Shown: piece after piece, positions 8,900 to 21,574 of the stretch
Numbering within the stretch: position 1 is the first letter of the stretch
Layout: each line of letters begins with the position of its first letter
Source of the DNA: Hofstenia miamia
Lineage: Eukaryota; Xenacoelomorpha; Acoela
Length of the DNA stretch: 64,000 nucleotides
Direction: 5' to 3'
Assembly: GCA_004352715.1 (NCBI GenBank)
Contig: SCFE01000045.1
Location: 1,175,126-1,239,125, forward strand
The notes under the pieces: model-generated
What the model was told of the DNA's origin: nothing
The model's input: the letters and a program-made list of their open reading frames with translations, nothing else
Database searches by the model: none
Position numbers and translations under genes: made by a program

Positions 8900-11800
8900 T
8901 ATTACTGTTATACTGCTAGCAACCTACCAAAAAACATTTGGCTTACACTCCTGGACGCTCTACAGATAAACACAAGGGTATGGTATTGCAATTATAGTGC
9001 AACTCGAATTGGACTTTTCTATTTTCTACCTAAGTGATATACCAAAGTACTTGGCAGGATTTATTAATTTTTGGTAAATAAAAAACTATTCCGGAAAGAT
9101 GATATTAAACAAGTAAATGGCTTTGCAATCCGCATTGTGTTAAATTTTTGTAAATAGTTTAGAAGAATAAATATTGTTTTCACATCTCTCTACATGTATT
9201 TACTAGTTAAAAATAAAACCAAAATATACTTTCCGCCTATTGAGTTGTATAAATTATTTTAACATTTATACATTACACCTTTTTATTTTCTGAAGTTAGT
9301 ATATCTATATTAAAAATATATTTAAGCATACGTATAGTACTCAAAACAATTAATCTAATTAATATATATTTGCAATTGCTTATAAGATTATAAAATTAAA
9401 TGATTTAAACTATATTTTGAAAATTAGGTATTAAAACAACTTCATTTTCTGAATACAAAATAGCGTGATATATTTATAAATATGGAAATAAATAGCGCAA
9501 ATTACATTTATCAAAAATGGAAAAAATGAAATAAATACTTCTTCAAGGCGGTTTGCTCATTGTATTCAAATATAAAATATGTATCTCGCATTATCCAATT
9601 AGGAAAACGGATTTTAACTTAATTTTCGCATTAAATGTTTTAAAATAATAAAGTCATAGAGAATGTTTGAAAATAAATCTGACCTTGTTAGACTTTCTAA
9701 GACATAGCATTGGAGAGAATGCCAATATATTTCGGATTTCTAAGCATTTTTCCACGATTTGAGAGTCTAAAATATGTATATTTATTACTAGATTTAGCTT
9801 CAGATTTTGATGTATTGCTACGGGTTTTAATACATCTGAAGTGTTTCCTTTTGTTATGGTTTCACTAGTACATTTTTTAACACAATTGACAAATATTGGT
9901 TTTGCATAACGTTTTGACTTTGCATACACCTCAACTTTACGTTTCTAAATGCATAGATCTCAAAATTATATTCCAAAAAAGGTTATTAATCAAATAATGT
10001 GAAAGAAGAAATTGACCTTAGATTTTGTTATGTTTTAAGTTTTGTTTTTTGGATTTATTTTCTCTACGATGCTTTCAGATTGATATGTGATTAGAAATAA
10101 TTCTCCTTTAAAAATTGATTTTCATCAAGTCTAATTTAAAATTTTTGTTAGCAAAGATGTTAAATGTGTACAAACATTATGAAATTTTATAGTAATTCGA
10201 AATCAAATGAAACAAAATTTGTAATATTAACTTTTTAAAATACAAAAATAACTTACATTATTGAATGAATTCAACCGTCACCACTTGAATCATTGTGAAA
10301 ACTGAATAATGTGTTAAAATGAAGATATCTTTTCGTCATAAGCATTGAACAAAATGCAAACTTCATGACAGTTTTAGTATAAACTTTAAAAAAGAGAAAG
10401 AAAAACGTACATACACTTAAATTCGACATTTCCTTGTTGTATATTCAGAGTTTTTCGTATTTCGAAGCGTTAATGGTTTTGTTTTTATGTATTTTATTTA
10501 ATATCGCACGTAAATACCCATTTTAAGGCATTCTACAAATTACATTATGTAGTTGAACGATAAATTTTCATATTTGCTGAAAAGATTACGCAATATATAG
10601 AATACACATTAATAAAAATCATTTGACAAGATGATTTCTACTGTTAATTTATATCCTCCTGTACTTAAAGATAATTCTTCCAACATTTAAATTTGTAATA
10701 AATGAAAGTTATGTATGAATGTACTGACAAACTCTGCAGAGAATCATTTTTATGTTAATGAAAATAAATAAACGTGATAAATAATTTAACACAAAATTTT
10801 ATAAATGAAATTTAAGTGCAGCCACAAGCGTCTTTATAAGAGGCCTATCTGTTTTCAATTGTACTTATTGTTTGATCAAGACCCTCCTCTTCATTTTCAT
10901 GGGAACCTTTTCAAGAACAGGTGATAAAAAACCGTGTACATGAGAAAGATTTTAATAGTAGCATGCACATCAATAATTGAATGCTCATAATGCATAATTG
11001 CTAAGTTATTCTTGTGAAACAGAATAGCTTAATTTTAGAGTTGATCATTTTAAGAAAAATTGCGAAGATTTTAATAATAATTATTATTGTTATTAGATTT
11101 GTCAATAGGACTTGCAGAATAAAAAGTTTATGAAAAATACTGTAGAAATATTAATTCTTTCTTTATTAATTTATCTATAAGGAGGTAGCTTTATATATAT
11201 TCTTATGTACCATTTTGTAACAGATTCATTAAAATTATGGTTGAAAGCCGAGGCTCTTAGACTTGTTGAAGTACGAACCATTTTGAAGTTTTTACATTAA
11301 TACAAGTGATATTCATCCGATAATTTTATTCATTTTGGTATTCATCCTGCACCTGTAATATCTGTTCAAAATCAATTTTAATTTTATTTATAATTTTCTT
11401 CTTTCAGAATGAAGCTGGCCTTTAAGAAACAAAACTTAAAACATTACAAAATCTTACCCCAACCACTTCCACCTATGTCACAGCAAGTTCCACTATCCTA
11501 ATTGTTACAAGATCTCAACATATACTTTTAAAGTATGGTAATAAAATTGTTGAATGGTGACTTTGCTGGTCATACTCGGAATGTGCAGTATTTTTTGCAA
11601 TAAAATTGCAAGAGGAGAATACTTTTTCACATATGGGTGAAATCATCAGTGTTTATACTCCAGAAAAGAAAATCTTACACCTGATATCAAGATCAAGTTA
11701 TAAAAAAAAATTATTGACATCATTTTCATAAAATCCTTACAACCAAGGATAAACAACAAGGAAGATTATATTTATAAATTGAAATGACAAATATTTAAGA

Positions 11801-14010
11801 TTTAGAATATTAGCAATCTAGTAAATTTAGAGAGAATTATTAGTAAAATATTAAAGATAGCTTCATAAGGTGAAATACATCTGTTTGCATGTTTTTTTTC
11901 CACTGATAATAACATTTCACGTCTTCTGCATTCTTTCTTTATGTGGCTTCTGAAATCCTTTTAGCATTAGTTGTGGCTCTATTGCAGTAATATATATACA
12001 TATATATTCAAAATGTATGTTCGAGATATCACTACATGGGTCACAATTAGTATTCACCTAATCTAGTGTATTTCTGCTTAGATTACAAATGCATCATTTC
12101 TTTAATAATCTCATGATATCCACTTTTAAATTGGGAGAGGGGCACAAGTTCAGATAACTGACGCCTCAAGTGCTATTGGAGGATTACATCCAAATTGAAA
12201 GCCTACATAGCAGGCTGAAATTTGTTCTTGTAGGTCATGAATCCTGACAATAAACATGGCAATGATAGTTACTAAAAAAGTCATTGTGAATTATTTATTA
12301 AGAAATATCGAATAATATATAGTGAGTGCTTTAACAGGGCTACAATATAGACATCATCCACATCGATTTTAGGTCACTGGGCCAACTATCTGTTACTCAA
12401 AATAACAAGGACGACAGTGTTACTTCAAATATAACTATAATTAAGCATGACGTATAAAATTTAAGAATGTCAATTATCTTCATTTAATTAAAGAATAAAA
12501 TTAGATCTAGTAAAAAATTCACTTTTTAAGAAATATTTAGTGTTTCAAATAAATACTTATCCTTCTTTTGATATTCAGAATAAGTGACTGAAACATGCCT
12601 TCACTGATGAGCACGTCTATTTCTGATTGAAACATTGCTCATCAAACGTGGTTTGCATTTATAATGCACACTTCACATTTCAAAATGCAAATTTTGAAAT
12701 AAAACTTTTAAAATCCTTACTTAACTACAATATAATTGACCAAAAATCAAACATTTTATTGAAATTAGAAACTCCTAATAATCTTTTGAATGCAAGTAAA
12801 CATATGTAGCTTTTTGTAGTGACGACAAGATAACATTTTAGACACACTGTCTGAAACAAAATCAATGACCAAAAACTATTCAAGTGTTAAATTTAATAAA
12901 AATATTTTAAGACAATCCTTTGTTAATACTGCAATTTATAACTGAAATAAATTGCCAAAATAAATGAAAAAATAATAGACAACTTACAAAAATTCCAAAA
13001 TATCTAAAATTACTCATACTTAAACAAAAGTTCTTATGAGCTATATAATAGCAACAAGACAATAAATTGAAACCAGTAAACTATCCGGCGTCAGTAAACT
13101 TTATTTATTATTCGAATTTCTATGGGTGCATATTGTTATAATGTATTTTGTAGTTAACGAAAAGAATTTGATAAACACCTTTCTGGCTTTACTCTCTCAA
13201 TTCAATTGTTTCCTGACATGATTTGGCGTTGCTTTTTATCCCAAGTTCTTAAGAGTAAGCAGATTTTGTTGTTAGTCTTACGCGGCTAGGAAAGATAATG
13301 AATTCAACTAAACGAAATCGTTTAACTGCCGACAATTTAGGGTGGGCATGTCATGATTTGATATTATAATGTTTGAATGCATTTAAAATGTTAGAAGTGC
13401 GATCTTTATGTTTAAGACTGTATATCCCCAATGTCATGAAAGACAAATCACTGAATATTTTCACAAACTTGCATGTAGTTTCAAAATGCATTTAGAAATG
13501 TGCAAAAAGGTGGAAATTGGATTCGATTAAATTTGAATTTAATATTATGTGAAAATAACCTAGTTAAATTGGGTATGTCCCTTAGTTGAGGTAATGTTAA
13601 ACATGACTTTTTTATAACTCTCATTTAATCACCAATGTAAGAAATAAAGAACTTAATACCACTAATTCTGCTAAAAAATTTCATGATTATTGCAGGAAAT
13701 ATCGCATAATAATTACCGAAATTTGCATAAAATAAACTACTAAATTTACACTAGATCCTGAAAATTTTAATGAGAATATATTTGGTAAAGTAATAGAGAA
13801 TCAAAATCGGTTGAATGAAAATGAAATATTTAATGATTCAAAAACAAAAAGCACAAAATAAACATCATTTATAACTTTATATTATGAAATCTTACATTGT
13901 TAATGCAAATTTAGTGTTGAGTCTGTAAATCATTAGATAATAATATTAAAGTTTTAAATGTTTAATGTTTTGATAGATTTTAAAAGTTGCTCATGTGTTG
14001 TATTTGCAGG
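8900..14010. other. about 5 kb without a recognisable gene
   Basis: Very AT-rich. Long frames are few, and their translations are Ile/Phe/Asn/Lys/Tyr-rich, as expected by chance. Short (TA)n runs occur near 11990-12007. I see no convincing exon, transposase or reverse transcriptase motif here. Confidence 0.5.
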
Positions 14011-14232
14011 AATTCTTGTTTTTGGCCTTTAACTTCAAGCAAACTCTGAGAAGTTTCGGACGTGCACGCATTTCCATCTGCATATGAAAAATTCATTTGA
14101 AATGGAATGTACGACAATTGTTGAATTTTTAAAGAAGCCTATGCAGTATTTTGAGAATATATCTCTAAAATAATTAGTTGGAATATTGCGCACTGCTTTG
14201 ACATTGAAGAATTCAACTTTGTCTTGTTGTAG

Positions 14233-14314
14233 GGAAGTCCAACAGCACAAACTGAAGTTTGAAATTCCAAATCCCAAGAATCCATTGCATCAATTGATCC
14301 GCAATGAAAGGCGT
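14233..14314 (+). CDS. candidate orphan internal exon, unrecognised
   Basis: The acceptor cttgttgtag and the near-consensus donor cgt|gtaagt bound an 82-base open block. In one frame it encodes 27 residues of ordinary protein composition, including HKLKFEIPNP and LHQLIRNERR, and it ends in phase 0. Other frames contain stops. An earlier frame at about 14030-14173 (KNSFEMECTTIVEFLKKPM) could be another decayed exon. I do not recognise the protein. It may belong to a gene continuing to 17.4 kb, or be a pseudogene piece. Confidence 0.4.
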
Positions 14315-14570
14315 GTAAGTTACAATATGAAACATTCCTGATCCATTCCACATTTAAGTCATAGTTATGTTTATATTGCTTGAAATACATGTGTGAACTG
14401 ATTAATAAATTTCATATTAGTTAGATTACTTTACTAAATTCACTAGAAGGAATTTCTTAAAACAATATATTCATGAAATTGTAGGAGATACATAATTTTA
14501 ATTATCAATTTGAAATGTATTATTTTTCTAATTTTTACGATACAGACAACAGCAAAATAATTTAGGATAC

Positions 14571-15300
14571 AGGCAACCCCGCCTAAGTCGGATGTGACTA
14601 AGTCGGATTTTTGCGTAACTCGTACTATTAATGAAGAACAGACAAACTCCAACATGTACAACCACAAAAAATTATGTTTAAGTCTTCCAATTCTAAGTCG
14701 GATAAATTCCAAATCGGACTGAAATCTACGTACAGGCTACAAAGTTAACATTGAAAATTTCATTTACAAGTCGGACGGACAGATGGAAATTGTCTTGCAC
14801 GGGATTCAAGCATAGCGTAAATAATTTCTATCGCATAGTAAAAATAATGAAATACTACAGCGCAGCTCATGGTATTGACCATAGAGCTACTATACATAGT
14901 TCCATGATATTGACCTACAAACAGTTCATGTAGAGGTGCCGTCAATGGGTGATATTTTGAATAAGTTGTCCGGTAATATTTCAAGTATAATTACATGATG
15001 TTAAAATGACAACTCCCTGATTTATGCAATGTGTGAAATAAAGGAATACAAAAATAATTATAGGGTTTTCTCTTTCAAGTATTTAGAGTATGATTTTGAT
15101 TTATGAGATGGATGAAATAAAGGAATACAAAATTATTGTAAAATTCGTAAATATAGTAACCCTAGAATACGTTATAATACAGGCAACCCCGCCTAAGTCG
15201 GATCGACTCGAACCAATGAAAATAATCCGACTTACAAGAAATCCTAGATATAATTTTAGGGGACTTGGCTCGTACTAGTTCCGCGAAAACCGAGATTTAT
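14571..15300 (+). repeat. two direct copies of a pogo/Tigger-like element end
   Basis: TACAGGCAACCCCGCCTAAG followed by TCGGAT occurs at about 14571 and again at about 15179, both preceded by TA and in the same orientation. Further AAGTCGGA motifs lie at about 14600, 14695 and 14770, and an inverted one at about 15227. A CAGGCA-CCCC-G start next to TA resembles termini of pogo/Tigger elements, but I see no inverted partner or transposase. Between them, 15020-15060 and 15100-15143 share the ~20-base core gaaataaaggaatacaaaa. Confidence 0.5.
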
Positions 15301-15304
15301 GATA

Positions 15305-17090
15305 GCATAACTTTTGTGCGAGCAATCTGATGGTTGTTATGAAAGAAGTTGTTTTGAAAATATTGAAAATAAACTCTGCTGGAAAAAAAAATTAATCATG
15401 TATTCTTATGTCTTACAGTATTTTTTTTCAATACCTGAATTAAACAAAAATTGAACTTAACTTTAGTTACTGTGCCATCAATCACTTCGTTCTATTTTTG
15501 ATTAAATATTTGTCATATGATGGATGCATACAAGAACTCTTTAAATGAAATTGACAGAAATAATTCGATTCAATACAGACAAATGTCTAATATTTTGAAC
15601 AATGTTATTATAATTTCTAGGGAAAATTTTTAATGTTCTAACCAATTCTATTTTCAACACTTAGGGATATTTTAGTTAAAAGTCAGCAATGTTTAGAAAT
15701 TGTGTTTTCAAGACGTTTAGAAGACGTACCCTATGAAATTTTACAACGCGTTATGCCAATATAAAACCGCGCTAAAACATTTTATTATTTATTGCGATTT
15801 GCTGCATTAAAATCAATGCAGGGTTTTAAAATGGTGCCTGTTTGAAATGTAGGGATCTTTAGTCTTTAGTCTTTAGTGTGTAGTATAGAATTTTAATATT
15901 TCATATTGCTCCACATATTTCTCCCTCTTGAAAAATATTTGCACCAAGTTTGCCATTTTATAAGATTTCAACCCAAAGGTTTCTAATATTTTTCTTATGT
16001 GGTGATAAATTGTAGTCTTCAACAATAATTTTGTCTCCAGTAAATTGAAAATCAAAATGCATGTTGTGTATTGCAGGTCCCCCTCCACCTCATAGCCAGT
16101 ATCTCCATTGTGTGGTGCATTCACAATTTCATATATTAGTGTATTTGTCCAATGCAACTGTTAAACCCATAGATTCATAGTCATGATACCTCTTTAATGG
16201 TCTTGCACATGTTTCCTCCACATTCCCATCCAACAATAAAATTTTGACGAAGAATCAATTTATAACATACAAAACATTAAAAACTTTATCATTTAAAAAG
16301 TGCATTAGCAATTTCTTTTTATATACATTTATTATTTATTAATGTTGGTTTTTTCTGTGGTGAGAATATGTGTCTGTGGAAGAATGTAGTTATGTTTATT
16401 TTTCTCAATTTTAAAAAATGCTTTTGTTTGAAAATATTTATTGATCCAACTTTTATAGAAAAAATTTTCTCAAGCAAAATGTTTGTATATATTAATAAAA
16501 TTGTGAAATTATAATGCAAATTTCAAATTAATTTTGTTTGTCATCAAATATTACAGAAAACCAGAATATATTCCAATAAAGCCAGGGAAAACGGTCAAAA
16601 TACACAATTTTCACACCAGATAAGCCCGTCAAGATCATAGATGTCAAAGTGGAAAGTCTAATGTCTTTCTTCACAATACTCCTATTTTTTGTCAATTGTT
16701 TGTGTAGAATACAAAAAAAATTATCAAAATTATACAATATATGTGTACATACAATGTTTGCACCCAAAAATATAGGCTTTCTAATAAAACAGCCTTCTTA
16801 CGAATTTGTGATTGTGCTTAATAGTGGAGAAAATTGAAAAATGAGCTAAGTATGTATTTTTTCGTAAATTCCTATATTAGCGACATCCTCTATATAGAAT
16901 ATTTGAAAACCTTAATATTCACTTCACGCATATGTGAATGGGCCATGTGATTTTCTAGACTAAAGCGAACATTTTCCGATTTGTCGTTAGCAAGGACCGC
17001 TTGAGCCAGTATTTTTTATATGACTGTCATTGGTGCACTAATAAAGCGCTGAAATTTACCATTACAGTTTATTGTATAACTTATATTACA
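15305..17090. other. no gene seen
   Basis: AT-rich. The minus-strand frame at 16157-15873 and its neighbours show chance-like composition, and no motif is recognised. Confidence 0.45.
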
Positions 17091-17103
17091 AGTAATCAAT
17101 ATT

Positions 17104-17613
17104 ATGTGTCCCACTGAATTTTTTAGTACTCCTAAGCCAATAAGACTTAATGATGCCATAGATCAATACAATCTTCAGATGAGGGACCAAAATATTATGA
17201 TTAATAAAAAAAACCACCTAAAAATCGGGGTTGATTTTCAATTTTGGATTCACAATACAATCCTTTATTTGGCCGGAACTGAGCACACGCCAACCAAGAT
17301 AGGAAATAGTTTAGTAATAGAGATGTTTTTTGGAATGAACGAATTTCAATTGCTAATCTCAATTGCAGTAAATCTCAAAATATTTAAAGATTTAAAAATT
17401 CAAACATATTGGGATATATTTTTGATAAAAATCAAAAATGGGACGCCGCCCGACGTCTTTGGGTGTACCAAAGTGCCGCCTTACCGACAGTACATGCTAG
17501 TGAGAAATTGGAAGGGGAACTACCTCACAGTACAATGCTACACCAGCACAAAGTGCAACCAATGGTTAGTCAGTGTGATCGATACATTGTATCCTCGGAG
17601 ACCTAGACACTGA
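17104..17613 (+). CDS. 169-codon ORF with an overlapping second frame; hypothetical
   Basis: An ATG at 17104 opens 169 codons, long for DNA this AT-rich. The last ~200 bases (17420-17613) are much richer in G and C than the flanks. In the +1 frame (17388-17606) that same block encodes a more protein-like stretch, with DKNQKWDAARRLWVYQSAA and later CDRYIVSSET before a TAG. One of the two frames of the block is probably a real or decayed terminal exon. The +1 frame is the better candidate by composition, although its acceptor near 17389 is weak. I do not recognise either product. A link to the exon candidate at 14233 is possible but unproven. Confidence 0.35.
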   Translation: MCPTEFFSTPKPIRLNDAIDQYNLQMRDQNIMINKKNHLKIGVDFQFWIHNTILYLAGTEHTPTKIGNSLVIEMFFGMNEFQLLISIAVNLKIFKDLKIQTYWDIFLIKIKNGTPPDVFGCTKVPPYRQYMLVRNWKGNYLTVQCYTSTKCNQWLVSVIDTLYPRRPRH

Positions 17614-17639
17614 CTTAGTTTTAACACTGTACACCCAAT

Positions 17640-18070
17640 AATATTTCGATAGGTATTGTATTTAAATACAATTCTTTGAAAAATAATTCTGAGACTAAAA
17701 TTTTAAGCGTCAAAATTTATGTCGTTTCTATGTATTAATACCTTCAAATATAATTTTTGCAACTTTTATATTTTGCAAATGTATTGAATTTGATTATAGT
17801 TTTAAAAAATATAGTTTATATAAAGAACTCTATAATCAGTGCGACATACACGTTAATATATTCAATTCGATTGTCAAGCGACGCTTAACGGAAAATGCAA
17901 TATTTTAACGAGCAATGTAAATCCTGAAAACGAATACTTAAACAGTATTGCTTAAAATACACAGCTTATTATTTTAAGTTGACGGTGTTAATTTGAACAT
18001 ATTTTACTGAAATAATTAAACATCTAAGTTTGATTATTGGGATGGCTTTATACATTTCAGACCTGGAATG
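17640..18070. other. no gene seen
   Basis: AT-rich spacer before a TA microsatellite. Confidence 0.4.
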
Positions 18071-18071
18071 T

Positions 18072-18072
<1 letters not shown>

Positions 18073-18135
<63 letters not shown>

Positions 18136-18330
18136 NNNNNNNNNNNNNNNNNNNNNNNNNNNNNNNNNNNNNNNNNNNNNNNNNNNNNNNNNNNNNNNNN
18201 NNNNNNNNNTATATATATATATATATCATGGATATCTCTAAAAGTCGATAATATATATATTTATATATATATGTATATATATATATATATAGATATATAT
18301 ATATATGTGTGTATATGTATATATTTTATG
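18073..18330. repeat. (TA)n microsatellite containing a 74-N gap
   Basis: TA dinucleotides run from about 18073 to 18134, Ns fill 18136-18209, and interrupted TA repeats continue to about 18325. True length is unknown because the assembly breaks inside it. Confidence 0.9.
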
Positions 18331-18558
18331 AAAAAACAACGAAAATTTTAATTGAAAATACTTTCCTTACTTACTGTAGGCCTACTATCGTCAGTAAAAA
18401 ACAAAAAATTATTTGGTGGCAAAATATAAATTGTCAAATCATTAATTAAATAAAATTAAACTAAATTAACAGAAGAGTTTGATGGCATTTTGTATTTAAA
18501 TTAGGTTTCTCTTCATTCTATAAATTGATTCTGCGATCTTGGCGCATTTGTGTTTTTT

Positions 18559-18850
18559 TTAAATATTATAGTCAGATGCTGATGCTTTATGTATTTTCCA
18601 GTGCATATACATTTCGGATTGTAAGTGTCCATAGAGATTTTCTTGAATTCGTATCTTCAAATGTTTTTTAGTTTCATCAAAGCTGGCACACTTCTGACAA
18701 TTATATTTGTAAACAATTGATGAAACCAAAGGTTTTAGAATTGGATCTTTGTTACAAACTAAATTTGATGTTTTTTCCGAATTTAAAATTGGCATAATTC
18801 TTGATTGAATATTGAGAATTTCTTTGTTCTCTCACATTTCATATGCTATT
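18559..18850 (-). pseudogene. Penelope-like element, GIY-YIG-region relic
   Basis: The minus frame encodes NKDPILKPLVSSIVYKYNCQKC, then ETKKHLKIRIQENL. This matches the segment just before and within the C-terminal GIY-YIG endonuclease domain of Penelope-like retroelements (K-x-P-xx-S-x-VVYKFxCxxC ... GETxRHLxxRIxEH). The tyrosine-isoleucine-glycine core between CQKC and ETKK is damaged (reads ASFD). No reverse transcriptase part is seen nearby, so only a 3' fragment survives. Confidence 0.65.
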
Positions 18851-19098
18851 GAATAAATTCAGAGGGTAGGCCTGCATATTTCCCTACTTCTAAATCGGCA
18901 TGCATTGAGTACAAATTGTCTGTTCGTTGTGACTATATTAAACATCTGTTAAATTGCTTTTAATTAGTATGTAAAGTGTGGATATATTATATGAAGATAA
19001 CATTCTGCTATGATATGCGGTAATGCTTATTTCTTAATGTCTCGTTTCCCTCCCATGTATGCAGGGTGCCGGAAGTGGGGTGCAAGGGTGACAATTGG

Positions 19099-19122
19099 CA
19101 CCCCAATATTCTTATTGGGGTG
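19099..19122. repeat. small perfect hairpin
   Basis: CACCCCAA and TTGGGGTG flank an 8-base AT loop, inside a local GC-rich island (about 19066-19135) in otherwise AT-rich DNA. It may be the tip of a small foldback repeat. Confidence 0.5.
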
Positions 19123-19139
19123 GCTGTGCCATCTCAATA

Positions 19140-21570
19140 TTTGAATTTAATATGCTGAATAAAACTCAGACGCAATAATAAAGCACACATTTTATCAATA
19201 TAACTTAAACAGCCAAAATATTGTTTTACTGTACTGATTCCAATAATGATAAGCAAAGAGATATGCCTATGTGTACATAATTGCAAATGAATAATGCATT
19301 ATTTCTGGTTCTATACTGATATAAAACAATTTGACAAGCAAATATTGCAAAAATATATACTGTATATTTCAATACAAAAATGGACTTTTTTAGCAACTAA
19401 AGCAAATCTTAGATGTTCAATTTAAATATTTTTACTTTCATGAAAAATAATCATAAAATAATTGAAAATTTTTGTATGAAAATTTAAGTGAATTTGAATT
19501 TATAAATTAACGACGGAGTTTAGTAATGTAAAGGACACAAAATTCTAAAAATTGCTACTGTTTTGCATTTGCAATAATCAGTTTTTTGGTGAATCAATTT
19601 TGGGATTAATCAGTTTTTGGAAACACTTGTCACCATTCATCAACATACAATATCATTTAAACAACTTCAGCATGGCTATTACAGACAGCTTTAAAGTTCT
19701 TATTTAGTGTTTCACTCCCAATATAAACAAGGCTATTGAATGTGTACTTTTCTGCACTATTACAAACCCAAGTAGTTATTCATCTAAAATTTGGCATCCC
19801 TCCAAATTTTCGCAATATTATGGTAATGTTTAATAGCCTTTATTTGTCTAATAATTGTACAAAACTATATATACATTCTGCAAAAATGAATATATACAAT
19901 ATTTACAATATTTACAAACATATTTACAAAATGATGATACATACAGAATTGCACAATAAAATAAACAAAGCTACGACATATACATAAGAATAAAAAAAAT
20001 TAAATAAAAAAAAATAGATCAAAGATATTTCTGATTGGACTGAGTGTTTTTAAAACGTCTCTAAATATTAGTTATTTATGCTCCAATGAAACTATAACCA
20101 AATTTCTTGTGTTGTGGCCACAAAATGACCCTTATAATTAATATGTCTTATTAAATTTTGCTTTTGTAATCTTATCATTACTTTCCACACCTTCCTTGCA
20201 ACATGCTGCTGATTGCGATTTTCTCGATTAGCCTATATCTTTTTCAACATATCATGATCATTAAGTATTTCTTCCACAAACAAAAAAATACTTCAATGTT
20301 TCATGATATTTTTGTAGTCATGTTATTATGAAGCATTCTGTGTCTTTGTGAATACTGTGATAACATAGACTATTGGAGTAATGTTTTCTAGGTGAAGAAC
20401 TTTATATTCTTAATTACTAGATTCTTCTACTATTTCAAGGGTTTAAGGAGAAAGTTGGAAGCAGTGTCTAATATTATTATTATTTCTCTAGGCAAAAGTT
20501 TTTTCTCGATTTTTGAAATAACTGACAGAGAAATCCCTTTCATTTCTTAGATTAAGAACATGGTTAGATTGACCTATAGTTTATTGAAATATTAATATAT
20601 TCATACAATTAAGATAAAGATAATTATAGTATGAATTTTCTAAATAGTGTAAAAATTGTAAGGTTGTGATAGCCTTAATTTAGCTTGTCTAAAGTTCAAA
20701 AAAAATATATTGACATTTAAGCTTAGGAAATTTTGCTCCGTCAATGTTGAGTTGCTTCCAGCGTCTCTGCATGTATGGGCAAAGGAAGACATTTTTTACT
20801 TGATTTTCGTTTTTTCTAAGCCATTAAAAAAACAAGTCAAAATTAAAAAATATTGAACTTTAGCGCCTAATCAATTCCAAGAAACATCCCTAAGTGTCGC
20901 ATTCTGCCCCTAATTGTTTTTAACAAACTTAAAATACTTTGAAATAGATTAACCCTTTTGACAAGACAGACGTTTTTCTTTCTGTTTGTAAGCCCTATTT
21001 CGACCGGGTGCCACTCAAAATACCGCTTTATTGTTGTGACAATAAAATTGGTATGTAAAAAATTAAGAGATATACACGTTACTATGTTGTAAATTAGCAC
21101 AGTAAATATACTCCTAAAATAAAAATCGATCAAAAATTTTAGGCAAAATATCGTGCCATTAGTATTTTTCAGTGTTTTCAGAATACTCTTGAGAAAGTTT
21201 TGGGCCGCAATTTTCTTTACTTTCCATAAAAAATGATTTATGGAAACGAATTATTAAAACTGGTAATATTTTTATGTTTGTTTTTTGAGCTTTATTCATT
21301 ATATTCTATAAAATTAAATTTATTAACTTCATCATTGATAAGTGCTGTAAATGTTTGCTTATATATTACATATAAATTGGATATAAAATATGAACATGTT
21401 TTTCAAATGCTCGACGTTAGCGCCAATTAGGCCATCAGAATATTAAAGTTTTCGTTCTGTTAGTATTAAGTCATTTGTAAGCTATAGTCCTGCCAAGTTT
21501 CATTGCTTGGTGATAAGTAGAATTGACTTTATGAGGTGCTATCAGGTGCGGCTACAGCTTTTTTTATCAG
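19140..21570. other. no gene seen
   Basis: AT-rich. The only notable texture is TTTACAA iteration at about 19885-19935. Frames at 19736-19987, 20867-21133 and 21233-21430 lack recognisable motifs. Confidence 0.45.
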
Positions 21571-21574
21571 ATAA

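Noticed and set aside
18030-18251. 73-codon + frame of Tyr-Ile repeats
   Set aside because: Translation of the (TA)n microsatellite through a run of Ns.
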